Of a stretch of DNA of 64,000 bases, positions 11,245-23,623 are shown one piece after another. The position numbers and the translations under genes are program-made. This DNA is from Symsagittifera roscoffensis (Eukaryota > Xenacoelomorpha > Acoela > Convolutidae). Below the pieces are notes generated by a model, which saw only the letters and a list, made by a program, of their open reading frames with translations, was not told where the DNA came from and ran no database searches. Within the stretch, counting starts at the first letter, position 1; each line of letters starts with the position of its first letter. Location: the NCBI RefSeq assembly GCF_963678635.1, contig NC_087067.1, forward strand, positions 44,641,129 to 44,705,128. The letters are read 5' to 3'.

Positions 11245-11675
11245 AAGAGCCAGTCTCAGAAGCTCCAAAGGCAGCATTAGGAAGATGCAATAGTTTGAAG
11301 TAGTTCATGGCAACGGAAGAGTTTTTTGGTGCTATTTTGATATTTCCTTTTGTACCTTTTTAAAGTAAGAACTAAACAATTGGTTGAATTCAAACAGTAA
11401 AAATTGAATACTGTGGCGACTGTCAACAAGTCATAGGTCTACACAAAGGCTAAATTTGAGATCGCACTGCCAAACAACTTGGAAGTTCCTCTGCTGGTAA
11501 CTTGAAGATAAAAATTGTGCCAATTGTGAACCCGGTCAATGTGCTTTATCAGAAACAGTATTTCGGCAGACTGCAGAATGTCGGCTAAAACAAATGTGAG
11601 TACTTATTGCAAAAATGAGTACTTATTGAAATTGTGCTCACTTTTGTCAGTAAGTTGTACAGAAAAATGCAAAAA

Positions 11676-12320
11676 CAACAAGGATAGCCGGTGACTGCGC
11701 AAGTAGCACAGAATGTTCCCATCATAGTCTTAAAAAACAATAACTTCTTTTTCAAATTATTGCCGTTTTTTTTCGGCGTGGTGTGATAAAAGGAGCTGAC
11801 AAAAACTGGGGATTAGGTATATTCGACAGTCATAGTAAAAAAAGCAAATTAAAAAACAATTTTTGTAGAAAAATAACTAAAAAAACAAAAAAGTCAACAA
11901 AAAAAGTTTCGAAAAGCTTTTTAAGCTTTTTTGCAGTTTTTTGAACTTTTGAATAATTTGATTTAAAAAAAGCTAAAGTAAACTAACCTTACTCAAACAA
12001 AAATCACTTTTTACTTTCTAAAATAAACAATCGTAAGCTTACAAGCTATTACAATAAAACTGCTCGCTCGCTCGCTTTATTCGCTCGAAATAAGACAAAA
12101 AAAATCAAAAATTACAAACCGGTTTTCGGTTTTTCTCGACATTGGAAATTCTTTTGAAAATTTTAATGTTTTCGAATCACAATTGTAAGGGTTTTATTAT
12201 GATATAGCACTCACCCAAGTCCGATGATTATTTGTAACAACTGATTTTTGGTGGAAAACAAAACGAAAAAAAAACACCCGTACAAAGTTCCTCCTTTATT
12301 TCAATGTTCGGAACAAAAAC
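11676..12320 (-). mobile_element. Helentron-like non-autonomous element, family K
   Basis: Read on the minus strand, the 5' end begins near TTGTTCCGAACATTG (12,300-12,315) and the 3' end is GGGAACATTC, a hairpin (TGTGC, TACTT, GCGCA), then CACCGGCTATCCTTGTTG at 11,676. The body contains a CTCGCTCGCTCGC microsatellite-like stretch. Related copies: 16,505-17,110 (same strand) and 17,560-18,380 and 23,620-24,300 (opposite strand). No coding capacity seen. Confidence 0.6.
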
Positions 12321-14097
12321 TGTCATTCAGTCGCGATACTTCCCTAGTCAATCAGGAGAAGTAATTTGCAAGATCTTGCAAAATTCTGGCAAATGAGGGT
12401 TATTTTGAGAAAATTTATTTTGTAAATCATCTTATCTAGAAAAAAATTTCAAAAGACAGCGAGATAAAAACATATATGTATATGATCAGAGCAAGTTGAA
12501 TTGACATTCTGAAAAAAAAATTGTTGTGGAAATTGTTGACCTCATCTTATTAAAATGAACAAAACTAAACATAATTTGTGCCTTGTTTCCTTGAAAATGA
12601 TTTTTTTTTCAATCTTCTCAAAAATGTCTTTACTTGATTAAATTCTAAAGAAGATTACAAAAGATTCCAAGCAATAATAATGATCGAAATAATGATGAAT
12701 GATTTGGCTTTTTGACTCGTTTCAAGTTTTGACCTTGTGCTCCAAAATATCAAGCATTTATGTTAGCTGTTTTGTATCCGTTGGAACCACACTTTGATTG
12801 CAAAATATAGTTTCCTGCCTTTTGTAGATCAATTGTTTGTTTATTCCAATTTTCAAAAGGTGTTTGCTATTGGTTTGATGAAACACTTTGACAAAAAATT
12901 AAGTGTTTTGGTCCATCGAGGTCCTTTGGCTTATTGGCCCATTTTTCCAAATAAAATGGTATTTCAATGATTTTTGTGAAATTTGAAAGTAGTTTACCGT
13001 TCAAATTAATTATCCCTTTTTAACTTTACATAATCAGTACATATAAACAATTTGAAGCGTTAAAATCGTTTTTGAAAAAATTATATTTGTGATATGTGCG
13101 TAGGAAATTGTACTTCTTGTTTCTACCTAATCGAACAATTTTTCTGCACTCAATGTCCAAAAAAATTGTGGCTAGTAGAATAATCTATAAGTAAAATATA
13201 GAAGTGAAGTTTCCTTCTCGATTTTTTTGGCAAAATTTTTAATCATCACCCTTCAAAAGATTTCTTGGGTTAGTTGTTTTTTTTTCTAAGTCTCTTGTCT
13301 TTTATATAACTTTAAACCTTACTTATCCTGAACCACTAACACTTCATTTTAAAAATTGTTTATTGCAATCGTTAGGGCATCATTAAGGGTTAACTTTTAC
13401 CTAACTTTTGTGCCTAAGTTCATTGTAATTTTAGAGATATACTAAAACCTATGGAATCGTAAGTTCTGGCATGCACTGGTCTTTTTTTCTTCAGTACTAA
13501 ATAAAATTTGTGGCTAAGTCGGTCAAGGTTGATGAGATTTGAATTGTTTTGTCAACAAACAACAACCCGAGGGCGTAGCTTCTGGCATGCACTGACTCAT
13601 AATATTTCAACTACTGCGTACTTTCTAAACTACTTGTTTTGGTTGTTAAACAATTGAAAGGGCTAAATTTTGATGCAGTTTGCTCGTAGTTTTATAAGCT
13701 CGTAGTAGTTGCTGATATAAGTTTTCTTCAATTAAAAAATCTAATGTTTTTTTTTCTCCTTCACTCATCTACAATTTTGACATTTTAATGCGAAAAAAAT
13801 TTCTAGCAAGTCTTTAAATTGTTTTGATTGATTGTTTAGTGCAAAAAAATGATCCTTGTATAGTTTTTTGCTTTTTGTTTACAATTCTATAATCGTTTTA
13901 CCTCTCCACGGTTGTTGCTATTAGCCTATTGAGTTTTTTTTGCAGGAAAATAAGTTTTTTTTGCAGGCCCATTGAGGTCATAAATTAGGATAAACCACAA
14001 ACGTTGAAGTTCGATAGTGTAAGTAGGATTATTTAAGTAATGGGAAAATCAATTTTGCGAATTTCGATCAGTTTAGACCCATTCATTAAGCTACCAT
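12321..14097. other. No gene seen
   Basis: AT-rich sequence with many T runs. No frame over about 60 codons and no exon-like GC island. Confidence 0.5.
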
Positions 14098-14437
14098 TTC
14101 TAGTGTCTGCTCTTTCTAATGAAATGGATTTCAATTGTTTTTTTTTAATTTAAAACTAGTTACCTGTCAACTCATTTAACCAATGTTTTTTATTTACATT
14201 CTCAGTATAAATAAATATTAGCAATTCAAAACAACGCGTAACTATCCTTGTTTTCAAAAGTTGTCTTTTTGACAACCTTTTAAAACAAGGATAGTTACGC
14301 GTTGTTTTGAATTGCTAATATTTATTTATACTGAAAATGTAAATAAAAAACATTGGTTAAATGAGTTGACAGGTAACTAGTTTTAAATTTAAAAAAACAA
14401 TTAAAATCTATTTCATTAGAAAGAGCAGACACTAGAA
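14098..14437. repeat. Near-perfect 340-bp palindrome
   Basis: The left arm (14,098-14,267) and right arm (14,269-14,437) are inverted copies with only scattered mismatches and one or two small indels; the outer ends read TTCTAGTGTCTGCTC and its complement. Near the centre each arm carries TAACTATCCTTGTT, resembling the 3' end of family K, so the palindrome may be two element ends facing each other. The arms are far better preserved than other repeats here. Confidence 0.9.
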
Positions 14438-14600
14438 TTTTGTTTTATCTACTGAGAAAGTTTTCAGCTTTTATGTCGGAACCATGTTGCTAGTAGCTGA
14501 ACAATCCAATCTAGGAAAAACTATACTGAAGCTGAATATAGAAGTGAAGTAACATTCCCATCTCTTTTCGGCAAAAATTTAGAATCTTTGGCTTTCGAAA

Positions 14601-15067
14601 CAGGGGGGGATTTAGGGGGGGGGGGCGGACGCCTTTCCCTCAGGGATTCGACCCCTGCCGACCCAAAGGGTCCCCCTTTGGTACTTTTTAAGAAATCCAT
14701 TTTTGGCCAACAGACCCTAAAATTTTTCTAAAGGCGCCTTCGGTGCCAATATATACTAACTTTGAGGGGGAGCGCGCGCCGAAAAACGCAATTTTTTGAT
14801 CGAAATTTTCCAAAAAGTGCCTAAAAACGCGATTTTTTGGTCAAAATTTTCCAAAAAGAGCCCAAAAATGGCTTTTTTACCTGTTTTTTCAAAAATTTGC
14901 CTGCGGCCCAGAAATATTGGCCAAAACAGCGTTTTTATGCTGCTTTAGGAGAGCGCGGAAAATCAATTTGGTCGACCTAAAAAAAATTCGTCAAAATTTT
15001 CGAAAATTTTGAAAATCCATACCCCCCCCCCCCCATCCCCCTCGAGAAAATCCTAGATCCGCCTCTG
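14601..15067 (+). mobile_element. hAT-type MITE, full length
   Basis: Starts CAGGGGGGGATTTAGG and ends CTAGATCCGCCTCTG, imperfect terminal inverted repeats of the CAGGGGCGGATCTAG type common in hAT MITEs of animals. The internal text GGCGCCTTCGGTGCC, GAGCGCGCGCC and CAATTTGGTCGACC recurs at 38,136, 45,903, 52,030 (reverse) and 54,094. No clear 8-bp target duplication. Long G and C runs near both ends. Confidence 0.7.
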
Positions 15068-15399
15068 AATTAACTAATAAGCTCAGCTGATAAGAAATTA
15101 TTCATTTTAATATCTATAAAAACAGTCTTCAATTTCGGTGTTTTGATATTTTTGGACCATTTTTGTTTAATTTTGCTTTATTTGGCTCCAATTTTAAGCA
15201 GCCAGAATAATTTTTTTCTCATTAACCCCAGAAATCAAGTTTTCAGATTTTAAAAAGATTTTTTTGCTTGATTATAAGCCGATCACAATTCTTATATTTT
15301 TACTTTTTCACATCCAGCAATTGGTCCCTTATAAAAATTATACATGAATAATAGTATATTGTACAAACTTATGCGATGCGATATCCACTCGGTCTGCGG

Positions 15400-15482
15400 A
15401 GAAACTCTAATACTAGTTAGTCCACCGGTTAGATTCGGCTTGGCATTAATAAGGACCAGGTTCAATTCTCGGGCTCGAAATC
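15400..15482 (+). repeat. tRNA-like sequence (SINE head or tRNA pseudogene)
   Basis: An A-box-like TAGTCCACCGGTTAGA is followed about 35 bases later by a B-box-like GGTTCAATTCTCG. The arms do not pair well enough for a functional tRNA, and the head differs from the SINE at 10,571. Confidence 0.35.
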
Positions 15483-15894
15483 TTCTTATTTTTTGTTCAA
15501 AGAAGGAACTTAAATGTAACTCCGTTTAATGTGGTACCATTTTTATCAGCGGTAGCACATAATGCAGCAGAAAAAAAATAGTTAACTGGTCAATTGTTTC
15601 GATTTTCTAACCAACAATAATCTTTGGATTTTTTGAAAGATTCCATTTCAGCCAAATTGTGTATATATGGGGGGAGGGGAACCATCATGGCCGCATGACT
15701 CAATGACATTAAAAAATCAGACCTCCAATTTTTAAGTAACAAACGTGAAATCAAGCCAATTTTAGATGGTTTAAAAAACTTTAAAAAACTTTAAAAAAGT
15801 CAGATAAAAAAGTAAATTTTAGTTTTTGGTGTATTTGTTAAAACATTGTCAAATGTAGTTTTGATGCAACTTCAAGATCATCCCAGATTATAAA

Positions 15895-16147
15895 TCACCC
15901 CCCTCTGAACGCTTGACATCCGCTCCTTACTTCACACCCAAGCTTCTAATAAAAAAACTCAAAAACGTTTAACCCACATCCACCACCGCCACAACTCCCA
16001 GATTACCCCCCCCCCTTCCCTCCACTCCCAGTTTACCACCCACACTCCCACATTACTACTCCCTGATTAATCCCTCCTCATTTTACCCCCATCGCCTCCC
16101 CTACTACCACACCACCTACCATACCATCACCACCTCAACTACCGACA
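15895..16147. repeat. C/T-rich, G-poor tract with degenerate 16-bp units
   Basis: About 250 bases with almost no G on the + strand. Units such as CTCCCAGATTACCCC, CTCCCAGTTTACCACC and CTCCCACATTACTACT suggest a decayed minisatellite. It ends abruptly at a G-rich stretch (GACAGGGGGAGGGGTAG). Confidence 0.6.
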
Positions 16148-16504
16148 GGGGGAGGGGTAGTGGTCGATTAGCGATTTTACTATTTTAAAGTTATATGTGA
16201 AAAATAAAAGTTTCTGAAAAGTAATCCGTAGCAGCTGCACTAAACAGGAAAGGAGATAACTTGCCAATTTTGCAAAGTTCCTCATTAGCCTCTCAAAAAT
16301 GGCTACGAATAAAAACCAATTATCAATGGATTATATTGATATAAAAAACTTAATGATTTTAATCAATTTTAAATGGATTATAATCGATCTTGATTGTAAT
16401 TTTATGAATACTGACTATAAAACCACAAAAAAGATAATAATCTCGATTATTTTCTTTAAAAACTACAGCGCGGGATATTTGATCAAAAAACCACCGAATA
16501 GTTG

Positions 16505-17110
16505 AGAAGGATAGCCGGTTACTGTGCAAGTAGCGCAGAATCATCCGACCATAGTTTTAAAAAATACAACAAAATCCTTTCAAATTATTGTCGTTTTTTC
16601 GGCAAGGTGTGATAGAAGAAGCTGAAGAAGCTACTTGAGATAAGTTATACTCAAAACCCATAGTAAGTTAAGGAATATGAAGAACGATTCTTGCAGAAAA
16701 ATTACTTGAAAAACAAAAAAAAGTTCTCATAAGTTTTTTTTGTCAAATTTTGCAGTTTTTTGAGTTTTTCAAAAACGTGATTCCAAAACGGAGCGAAATT
16801 ACTCAAAATAAATTAACGTTATACCAGTAGAAAAAAAATGTAAGTTGTAAATTAAATTATTAAGCAATTAAAATAAGAAAGCTCGCTCGCTTTTTCGCTT
16901 GAAATAAGAAAAAAATCAAAAAAATCAGACCCGTTTTTCTCGACACTGGTTTAAACCGCGACTGTAAGTGCTTTAAAGAAAAAAATCACTGAATTCAGTC
17001 CAATGTTCACTTGTGGTACCTGATTTTGCAAGGAAAACAAAAAGAAAAAAGCTAAAACAGGCCCTAAGACAGTTTTCCTCACCATTTTCAATGTCGGAAA
17101 AAAAGCCTTC
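16505..17110 (-). mobile_element. Helentron-like non-autonomous element, family K
   Basis: Aligns with 11,676-12,320 throughout. The 3' end on the minus strand has the hairpin CTGCGC, TACTT, GCACAG and then AACCGGCTATCCTTCTC; the 5' end lies near CCGACATTGAAAATGG at 17,100. The CTCGCTCGCTTTTTCGCTT motif is present. Confidence 0.6.
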
Positions 17111-17539
17111 GATTCTTAATGAAAACTTTCAATGCTGTGATTTTTTTGAGTTCTCTAATTGATATTTGAGCATTCAGATAACAGGAAGATGTCGATTTCT
17201 GTTTTAAGCTCGAATCTGGTTATTGGCTAAGACTACTTGACAAGATCAATATTCAATTTGAAACGTTTTTCAGCTGATTTACATGGTAGTTGAATTGGAG
17301 CTTTCATGCACAATTTTCAGGATGTATAAGAAGAAATCAGGCCGTATAAGAAAAAATTATAAAAGAAGAAATCAGTGTGAGCTCATTGACGATTTTTGAA
17401 CGGTACTTTTATTCCAAACTTTTTTTGTTCCGTCGACTCTCGAAGAGAGTAAAATAAATATGCCGTTTTGTTCTTTATTCTGACCGAATCATACTAAAAC
17501 CTATTCAACCTTGATTCGGATTGGGTGTTCTACTTTTTT

Positions 17540-18835
17540 CTTTATTTTTTTGTTTGCCACGCAACATCAGATATAACAAATAAGTATCGGAATGGGTCGA
17601 GTGATATATCAAATTAAAGCCCTAACAGTCGTGATTCAAACCAGTGTCGTAAAGCAGTGTGAAATTCTTTTTTGAAGCTTTTTTCAGTTATGATTGGATC
17701 GACATAAAAAGTTTCGGAAAATTATTTCAGTATCGAGACAAACAGGCTAAATAAAAGCAAGCGAGTAGGTTTATTTTGTTTCCCAACAAAGAAAAGTTCC
17801 TCAAATATTCCTTGAAATTGTGGGAGTGATATAACATATTAAAATTCTTTCAGTTTTGATTCGAACGACATTAAAAAACTTTCAAAAAAAGTCCAAATTT
17901 TGACAAAGTTTTGCTTACAACTTTTGATTTTTAGTTCAATTTCGAGCAAGTAAAGAAAAGAACAGAGACTTTTCATAGCCATGAAATTTAAAACTTACTA
18001 GAGTAATTTTATCTCTCAAAATTTTTTCAGCGCGGTCTTGGGAATTAAAGTTTCAAAAATTCGCCTAAAAAAATTGAAAAAAAAAAAGATTTTTTTTTTA
18101 GATGTGTAAAGATTTTATTTGTTTTTATTGTCGTTTATCTAAAATAATTAAAGCCCAATTTGCCTGTTTCTCTGTAATTGTCGACTATGCCTAAATTCTA
18201 GGCTCGGTCAGATCCTTCAGTCTCACCACGCACATAAAAAAAGATTTTAATCAATTCAAATAAATTTTAAAGGATACATTGAAAAATGAAGAAAAAGAAT
18301 AGATATAATTTATTTTCAGAAAATGATTTCAGGATTCTGTGCGACTTGCATAGCAACCGGTTGTCTTTGTTATATTTTTTGAGTACAAAATATTTGAATT
18401 TATCAAATCATTAAAAAAATTTTCCAGTTTTAATTGGAAAATAAGCTGAAAAACTGGAAATCTTTTCTGCAATCCTAAAACTGTTTGAATCTCTGAATGA
18501 AGACAATGGGTACAAAAATGAATTTATGCTTGAGATTGTTGGCAAGAATTAATTTTTGAAAAATGTTATATTAAGTTATTTTGCATTCGAAAAATTTCCG
18601 TAAAAATCAATATGAATCTTCCAAAAGTTCAGTTAGACGTATAGGTTTTATAAACGTCCAACGTTTTGAAAATAACGAAAATAAATGGACAATCCCGAGC
18701 TCTTTTTATGCAGAATTGATACGCGAAACCTTAAGAATTTCTTCGGAGTTTCCTTCTTTCAAATGTTTGACCACTGTATGGAACTGAACCAGGGAAACAT
18801 ATATGAATGAAAAACAGGTTTGTCCCAATAACTAC
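17540..18835 (+). repeat. Duplicated segment R, copy 1 (includes a family K element)
   Basis: Similar to 23,600-24,740 from a shared CCACGCAAC(A/C)TCAG to a shared AACAGGTTTGTCCCAATAACTA. The inner 17,560-18,380 is a family K element on the + strand, ending in the hairpin CTGTGCGACTTGCATAG and GGTTGTCTTTGTT. The last 450 bp lie outside K, so the whole is a segmental duplication. Confidence 0.7.
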
Positions 18836-18929
18836 CCGCATCCAGTTTCAAGCGTTAATAATCATTATATTACGATTTTAGTACCTGTATAATACGATTT
18901 TAGTACCTGTCTCACTAAAATTGAGAAAC

Positions 18930-19150
18930 AATTGATTTTAATCAATTAATAATCGGTTATAATCTCTTTTTTTTTTTCAAATCAAATTATAATTAAATAT
19001 AATCCATTATAATCGATTATTTATTCGTCTATTTTTCGATACAATTATAATTGATTATATTTGATTATAATCCATTATTTTTATTCAAAACTCTATTTCG
19101 TTAGTTTTGCACAAAAATCCATTATAATCGATTACAATCCCTTTTGTTTG
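18930..19150. repeat. Degenerate ATAATCGATTATAAT low-complexity tract
   Basis: Imperfect repetition of ATTATAATCGATTATAAT and ATTATAATCCATTATA. Akin in style to the ATCGATT core of repeat B. Confidence 0.6.
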
Positions 19151-19382
19151 TCCATTTTGTCTTCGAAGTTGCATCTAAATTGCTTGTATTTTATGCTTTT
19201 TGTGGACATTGGTTCCTATGAAAAATGATAGAAAATTTTTCAAAATGTTCCAATTAATTCATATTTATAAGTTTTTTTTCCATTTATTCCCCATTAGAGT
19301 TGTTTTGTGATGCATATTTTAAGCTTTTATAAACACCAAAACATCAGCAAATTGGTTTAGTTTCATGATTGATTCGGAAAAA

Positions 19383-22300
19383 TTATCTTTCATCTACCGC
19401 GAGAACCTTTCTAGTCATATAAAAGGATCTCTGTGAAACTTTTGTTTCGTGGTAAAACTTCCGGACCGGAGTTTTGGAAGGCTCGAAAAATTTAACGAAT
19501 GTCAATTTCTTACCGTATTCTGAGCGAGGGCAGATATACTTATTTTCCGACACTGAACCAGCAGAATTCATTTGCATTTCTTAGTTTGGATTCGATGTTT
19601 CTGGCTCGGAGGTTTGGAAGTTGACTCTGGCTCGGAGGGAAGTTCAGATGACTCAAAATTTTTGACGGTCTTAAAACTTATTTCGCTTTTTGATTCATAA
19701 GAATTCGGTTTGCATAATAGCAGTATGCATATTTCAAATTATTAGCGGCATGAATGCTATTAAACAACTGCGTTCAGAATGCTATCTAATCCTACGGCAG
19801 AAGTTTTGCCCTCACTCGTCACCACCAATCTTTTCCACTGAACTATTTGACTGACTATATATTGCTCACCTGCTATATTACGTTTTTTTTTGTCCTGGTT
19901 ATTCGGTTTCTTCTGATTGAAGAATTAGCCCTTTGATAACTGGGGGGTTTCTGACCTTTTGTCAATTTCTCCTCCTGTTTCTTGCCTAATTTGGTGTCTT
20001 TTCCGTTTACCCACTCGTTCCCTCCACTCCGACTTGGATTAATGATAAAACCAACCATTCGTCCAAAATTAATTGAAGATAGATAATTTAAGGTAACCCA
20101 GAATGATATGTTTTGTGTGTTTTGTGGAACTTCTGTGTTTTGTTGTAACCGCGAAAAGTACTGAAATAAAAAAGACGAAACGCACTTGATTGGACGGAAG
20201 AAACAGTGTCGTCCCGATTTTTTTTGCGAAAGTGATCTGTAATAATTTGTGGTCTGTAGTTAAAACGAATTGATTTGTCATCAGACAGGTTCTGAAAAAC
20301 TCACACAATTGCTACAAACCATTTCAATTAAAATGTTTTTTTTTGAGCTTCGGGTGCCCAGATACTACCATGTACTTCTTGATCAAGAGCTGATTCAAAA
20401 CCTTTGTGACTGGCGGTACATTTGACTTGTGTCAAATGTTTTGACAGGTCACATCTTTTTATAATGACAGAGATTCAATTCAGAACTTTCTTAAGTACCT
20501 TATTCCGGTTTTCTGACCAGTGGAAATTGTATTTGTTTTCACCTTTGAGTCATGATTTGATTGAATCAGCATGTGCGTGGAAATTTGGGATGAAACGCTG
20601 CAATTGGTTCAGTTCTCCCAGAGCTGTATCAAAGAGCTGAGTGGAGTTACTCTTAAAATTAATTCAATTTTGACTGTTTGGGCGTGTAGTCTGAGTCATT
20701 GATACCGAATCCTATCCAGGACAGTTTTGGAACTGAAAGTTCTCATTCCACTGACTACATTCTAATTTTGCCGGTGGCGTAGTCTGAAAAGTTTGAAAGC
20801 TTCGCAAAAATTGGATGTCAAATTCTAGTACGCATTGAAAAAATTGTTTGGTTTTATTGTTCCGACTTTCGAAGAAAACGGAATATTTATGCTCGGTGAG
20901 GTTTTTTCTATTCAGTCAATTTTCGCCAATCGAAACAATAGTTTTCGACAACATTTTTTATTCTCCATTGAAGATATCAACTTCTTGAGTTCAAATGTAA
21001 AAAGATATATTAACTCCGATTTTTTTGTAAAGTTCTGGGGGTTTGAAAATTGGTAAACTGGCCATGTTTGGACTAAATTATTCGCGCTTTGAAGAAGGTA
21101 TTCATATTACTGAGAGCGTAACGCGAATGATTTCTGCGTGGCGAATTATATCGCACAAAATTTTCCCAAAATGAATTGAGGCTAGCTAATCAAATTGATC
21201 ATATTTATTTCATACGACTCAACATTTGAAACTGAGATGTTGTCCAAACTTTATAGGTTTTTCAATATTTTTTCTCCAAAAAAGAATTCGATATGAAATA
21301 AGGGACAGTCGGAATATTCAGTGCTTTGCCCTGATATGCGAGCAGACTTGTTCAACTCCAAACCGTTTGCTTTCAATAATGTGTTATGATATTTTTGGAC
21401 TGTGGTTAAAATCCTCATAGGTAGATTTTGCGTACTGATTACTGAGAAAGGCATCTAAGTACCGCTGCTTTTTCATTATGCCGGTTTTAAGGTTAACAAG
21501 TGAAGACGGAGTTCCCGTGTCCTCCGTGGCATTGCATTTAAGTTCGCTGGTGACTCTGAAGCTTTTTGACTTCCCTGTTGCCGAACTTCCAAATTTTTGA
21601 GCAGTTACAAATTCTGCGGTTGTGCCTCAGATATACTCATCCCCGACTGCTCTGGTTCAGAGTTAGTGTCAAAAAAATTGGTGTCTTCTTTTCATCTAGT
21701 TCTGATTTCCAATTAAATTATACACTAGAAAAACGACCCTTTTCTAATGCTTTTTTTGCATATTATGCTTTTCGCTGGGCATTTTTTTAATGCTCCACAG
21801 AAGAAATGTATCTGCAAGACTAGCAATGTTTGGCTGATTGTTTCAGAAAGTGGTAATCCTACGCTTCTATTAGCTTTTTGCGCTCTGCTAAATCGTGACT
21901 GTGCGCTATTCCCTGCTTGAACAAAAAGCAAAATTCCTTGTTTCATGCAGTTAGTTTTTTGATTAAAATTGTTGACTGACGATTGATTTTTGATTTCACT
22001 TCTGGAGATTTTTTGCAGTTGTTTATACTCTAGGAGTGGCGCCCTCTTCAATGTTTTAACACGAGACCTAGCAGGCCGAATACATAATTACCTTTTGTTG
22101 TCCAGGTATCTTATCTTCGCAACAAATTGGCCTTACTCAGCCAAGCTTTGACGCTTGACTTGCAGTTAGAAGAAAGAATCTTTCCAATCCTTATTTTTCT
22201 AGCGGAAAAAGACTTCGAGAGGCTCAGTTTTCCGCTCCGTCAATCGTGTCTGTTTCTGATATAGGCGCTCGTTTTTGGGGAGGATTGAATCCTTTAATAG

Positions 22301-22478
22301 ATCATTCGGATGACACTTTTCGCTGAAGCTGACTGCCAGAAAGAGCTGACGTATCCAGGTTTCTTGCGGGAATGGCAGTTCTGATAATGGTCTTAGCCGG
22401 AATGGAATCACTAACAGAAAGTCAGTTTGGTCTTCAGAATAAGGTTGAAATGCTGGCTCTGCCATTAAATACCACCTA
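19383..22478 (-). pseudogene. Degenerate coding-like segment S, copy 1
   Basis: About 3 kb of higher GC that matches 27,040-31,806 apart from later insertions in that copy. Read on the minus strand it starts with a frame from 22,465 (MAEPAFQPYSEDQTD..., 88 residues) and keeps showing short open stretches in shifting frames, including a Cys-bearing piece YICPRSEYGKKLTFVKFFE near 19,500. It looks like one long gene or element ORF, now broken many times. I recognise no domain; a gag-like or large element protein is possible but unproven. Confidence 0.45.
20857..21352 (+). mobile_element. Helentron-like element, family H, older subfamily
   Basis: Begins TTGTTCCGACTTTCGAAG and ends with ACAGTCGGAATATTC, a weak hairpin and GCGAGCAGACTTGTT. 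Its counterpart at 29,638-30,660 occupies the same place in segment S copy 2, so the insertion predates the duplication. Confidence 0.6.
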
Positions 22479-22519
22479 GTAGTATATGAGTGAGGTGATC
22501 AGGGGGGTGGGGGGTGCCT

Positions 22520-22650
22520 GCTGACCCCTATGTATTACGATAGGGAATAGAGCATCCGGTCAGCAGGCTATGTATTAAGATAGGCTATAGATTTTCCAAC
22601 GTATTAGGATAGGGAATAGGTTTCCCAATGTATTAAGATACGAGGTTTCA
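22520..22650. repeat. Short tandem repeat, about four units
   Basis: Four units built on TGTATTAAGATAGGGAATAG separated by variable spacers, between segment S and the polymerase fragment. The polymerase frame is lost here. Confidence 0.6.
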
Positions 22651-22675
22651 GATGGTAAATTTCAGATGGTAAAAT

Positions 22676-23623
22676 TCAGAAAAACTTTTGAGCTTTCTTC
22701 TCTGATAATATGTAATCGTCCAGGTTATCTTCTGCTAATGCTAGATACAAAGAGTCCGTATCCATCTCCAACTCCTCGAATTTATTCTCATCGCAATACT
22801 TGTGGAAGAAGTTGTAGTATAACTCCAACATTCTAAGTTTGGCGTATTGAAGAATGAAAAAACCTACAATAATTGGTTCTCTATGTTCAATTGTTGACTT
22901 CAATAGTTCTACTTCATATAAGTCCTTTTTCACAACATTCAATCGCTTGAAAAACGTCTCATTTATTGCTTTGTGTGTCTTCTCATCGCCGAGATATTTG
23001 GTTATCGTGTGTCTGGATCTGTCCATAATTTGATAACCGTAGGAACTGTTACCGAGAAGCTTCATCGTCTCAGCAACAACTCCAGAATGTGGATTCTCGT
23101 CTCCTTCTCGTCGAGCATCAACAACAGATTGAACAAATTTGTTGAAACATTTCCTAGGTGTGTACTCAACAAATTGATAAATTTTTGTACATTGAAGTCC
23201 AAGACTTAGATAGAAGTTAAGAAGAGGTGTGATGATTGTACCATTTTCTAATTTAAAACTGGAAATCAACATTCGTTGTAGGTTTTTCAGCAAATCGTTT
23301 TCTTCGGCATAGTTTTTCATGTATTCTCCAATATCGTTTCGGGAGACGTCAATGTTTTTGAATATTGGAGGAAAATTTGAAAATGTAGGCTTCAACTCGT
23401 CAGGAACTATTAAATCGCATTGCACATAACCAAAAAGAGATCTGTTCTTTATTTTTTCAAGTAAAGAATCAGTAGACAGAAGTCTTTTGTAAGGAAAATT
23501 TGTCTTGACATGATTCTTGATTGACGAATCTGTTTTGAAATGCTCCCACCACTCACTCTCGCGCAAAAAATCATTTGTGTGTGCTCGGGTGCGATCTAGT
23601 TTTTTCTTTTTTTTGTTTTCCAC
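22676..23623 (-). pseudogene. Truncated family B DNA polymerase of transposon/virus type
   Basis: A 315-residue frame with two of the three polymerase palm motifs: motif B as K188...N192-S-S-Y195-G and motif C as D288-T-D-S291 (metal-binding aspartates present). The text between them, with GFFILQYAKLRMLELYY, is typical of the DNA_pol_B_2 group found in Polinton/Maverick-like and related mobile elements in animal genomes. Missing are the proofreading domain, motif A and everything after motif C, so it is about a third of a full enzyme and cannot work. The N-terminal ten residues come from the edge of segment R copy 2, so the ATG is accidental. The frame itself is clean, suggesting a recent loss. 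No integrase, ATPase, protease or capsid gene is visible nearby. Confidence 0.85.

Noticed and set aside
15400-15482. Functional tRNA gene
   Set aside because: Box-like motifs are present, but the anticodon and T arms do not pair properly.
22530-22650. CRISPR-like array
   Set aside because: Only about four degenerate units with irregular spacers, in a eukaryotic setting; a short tandem repeat is enough.
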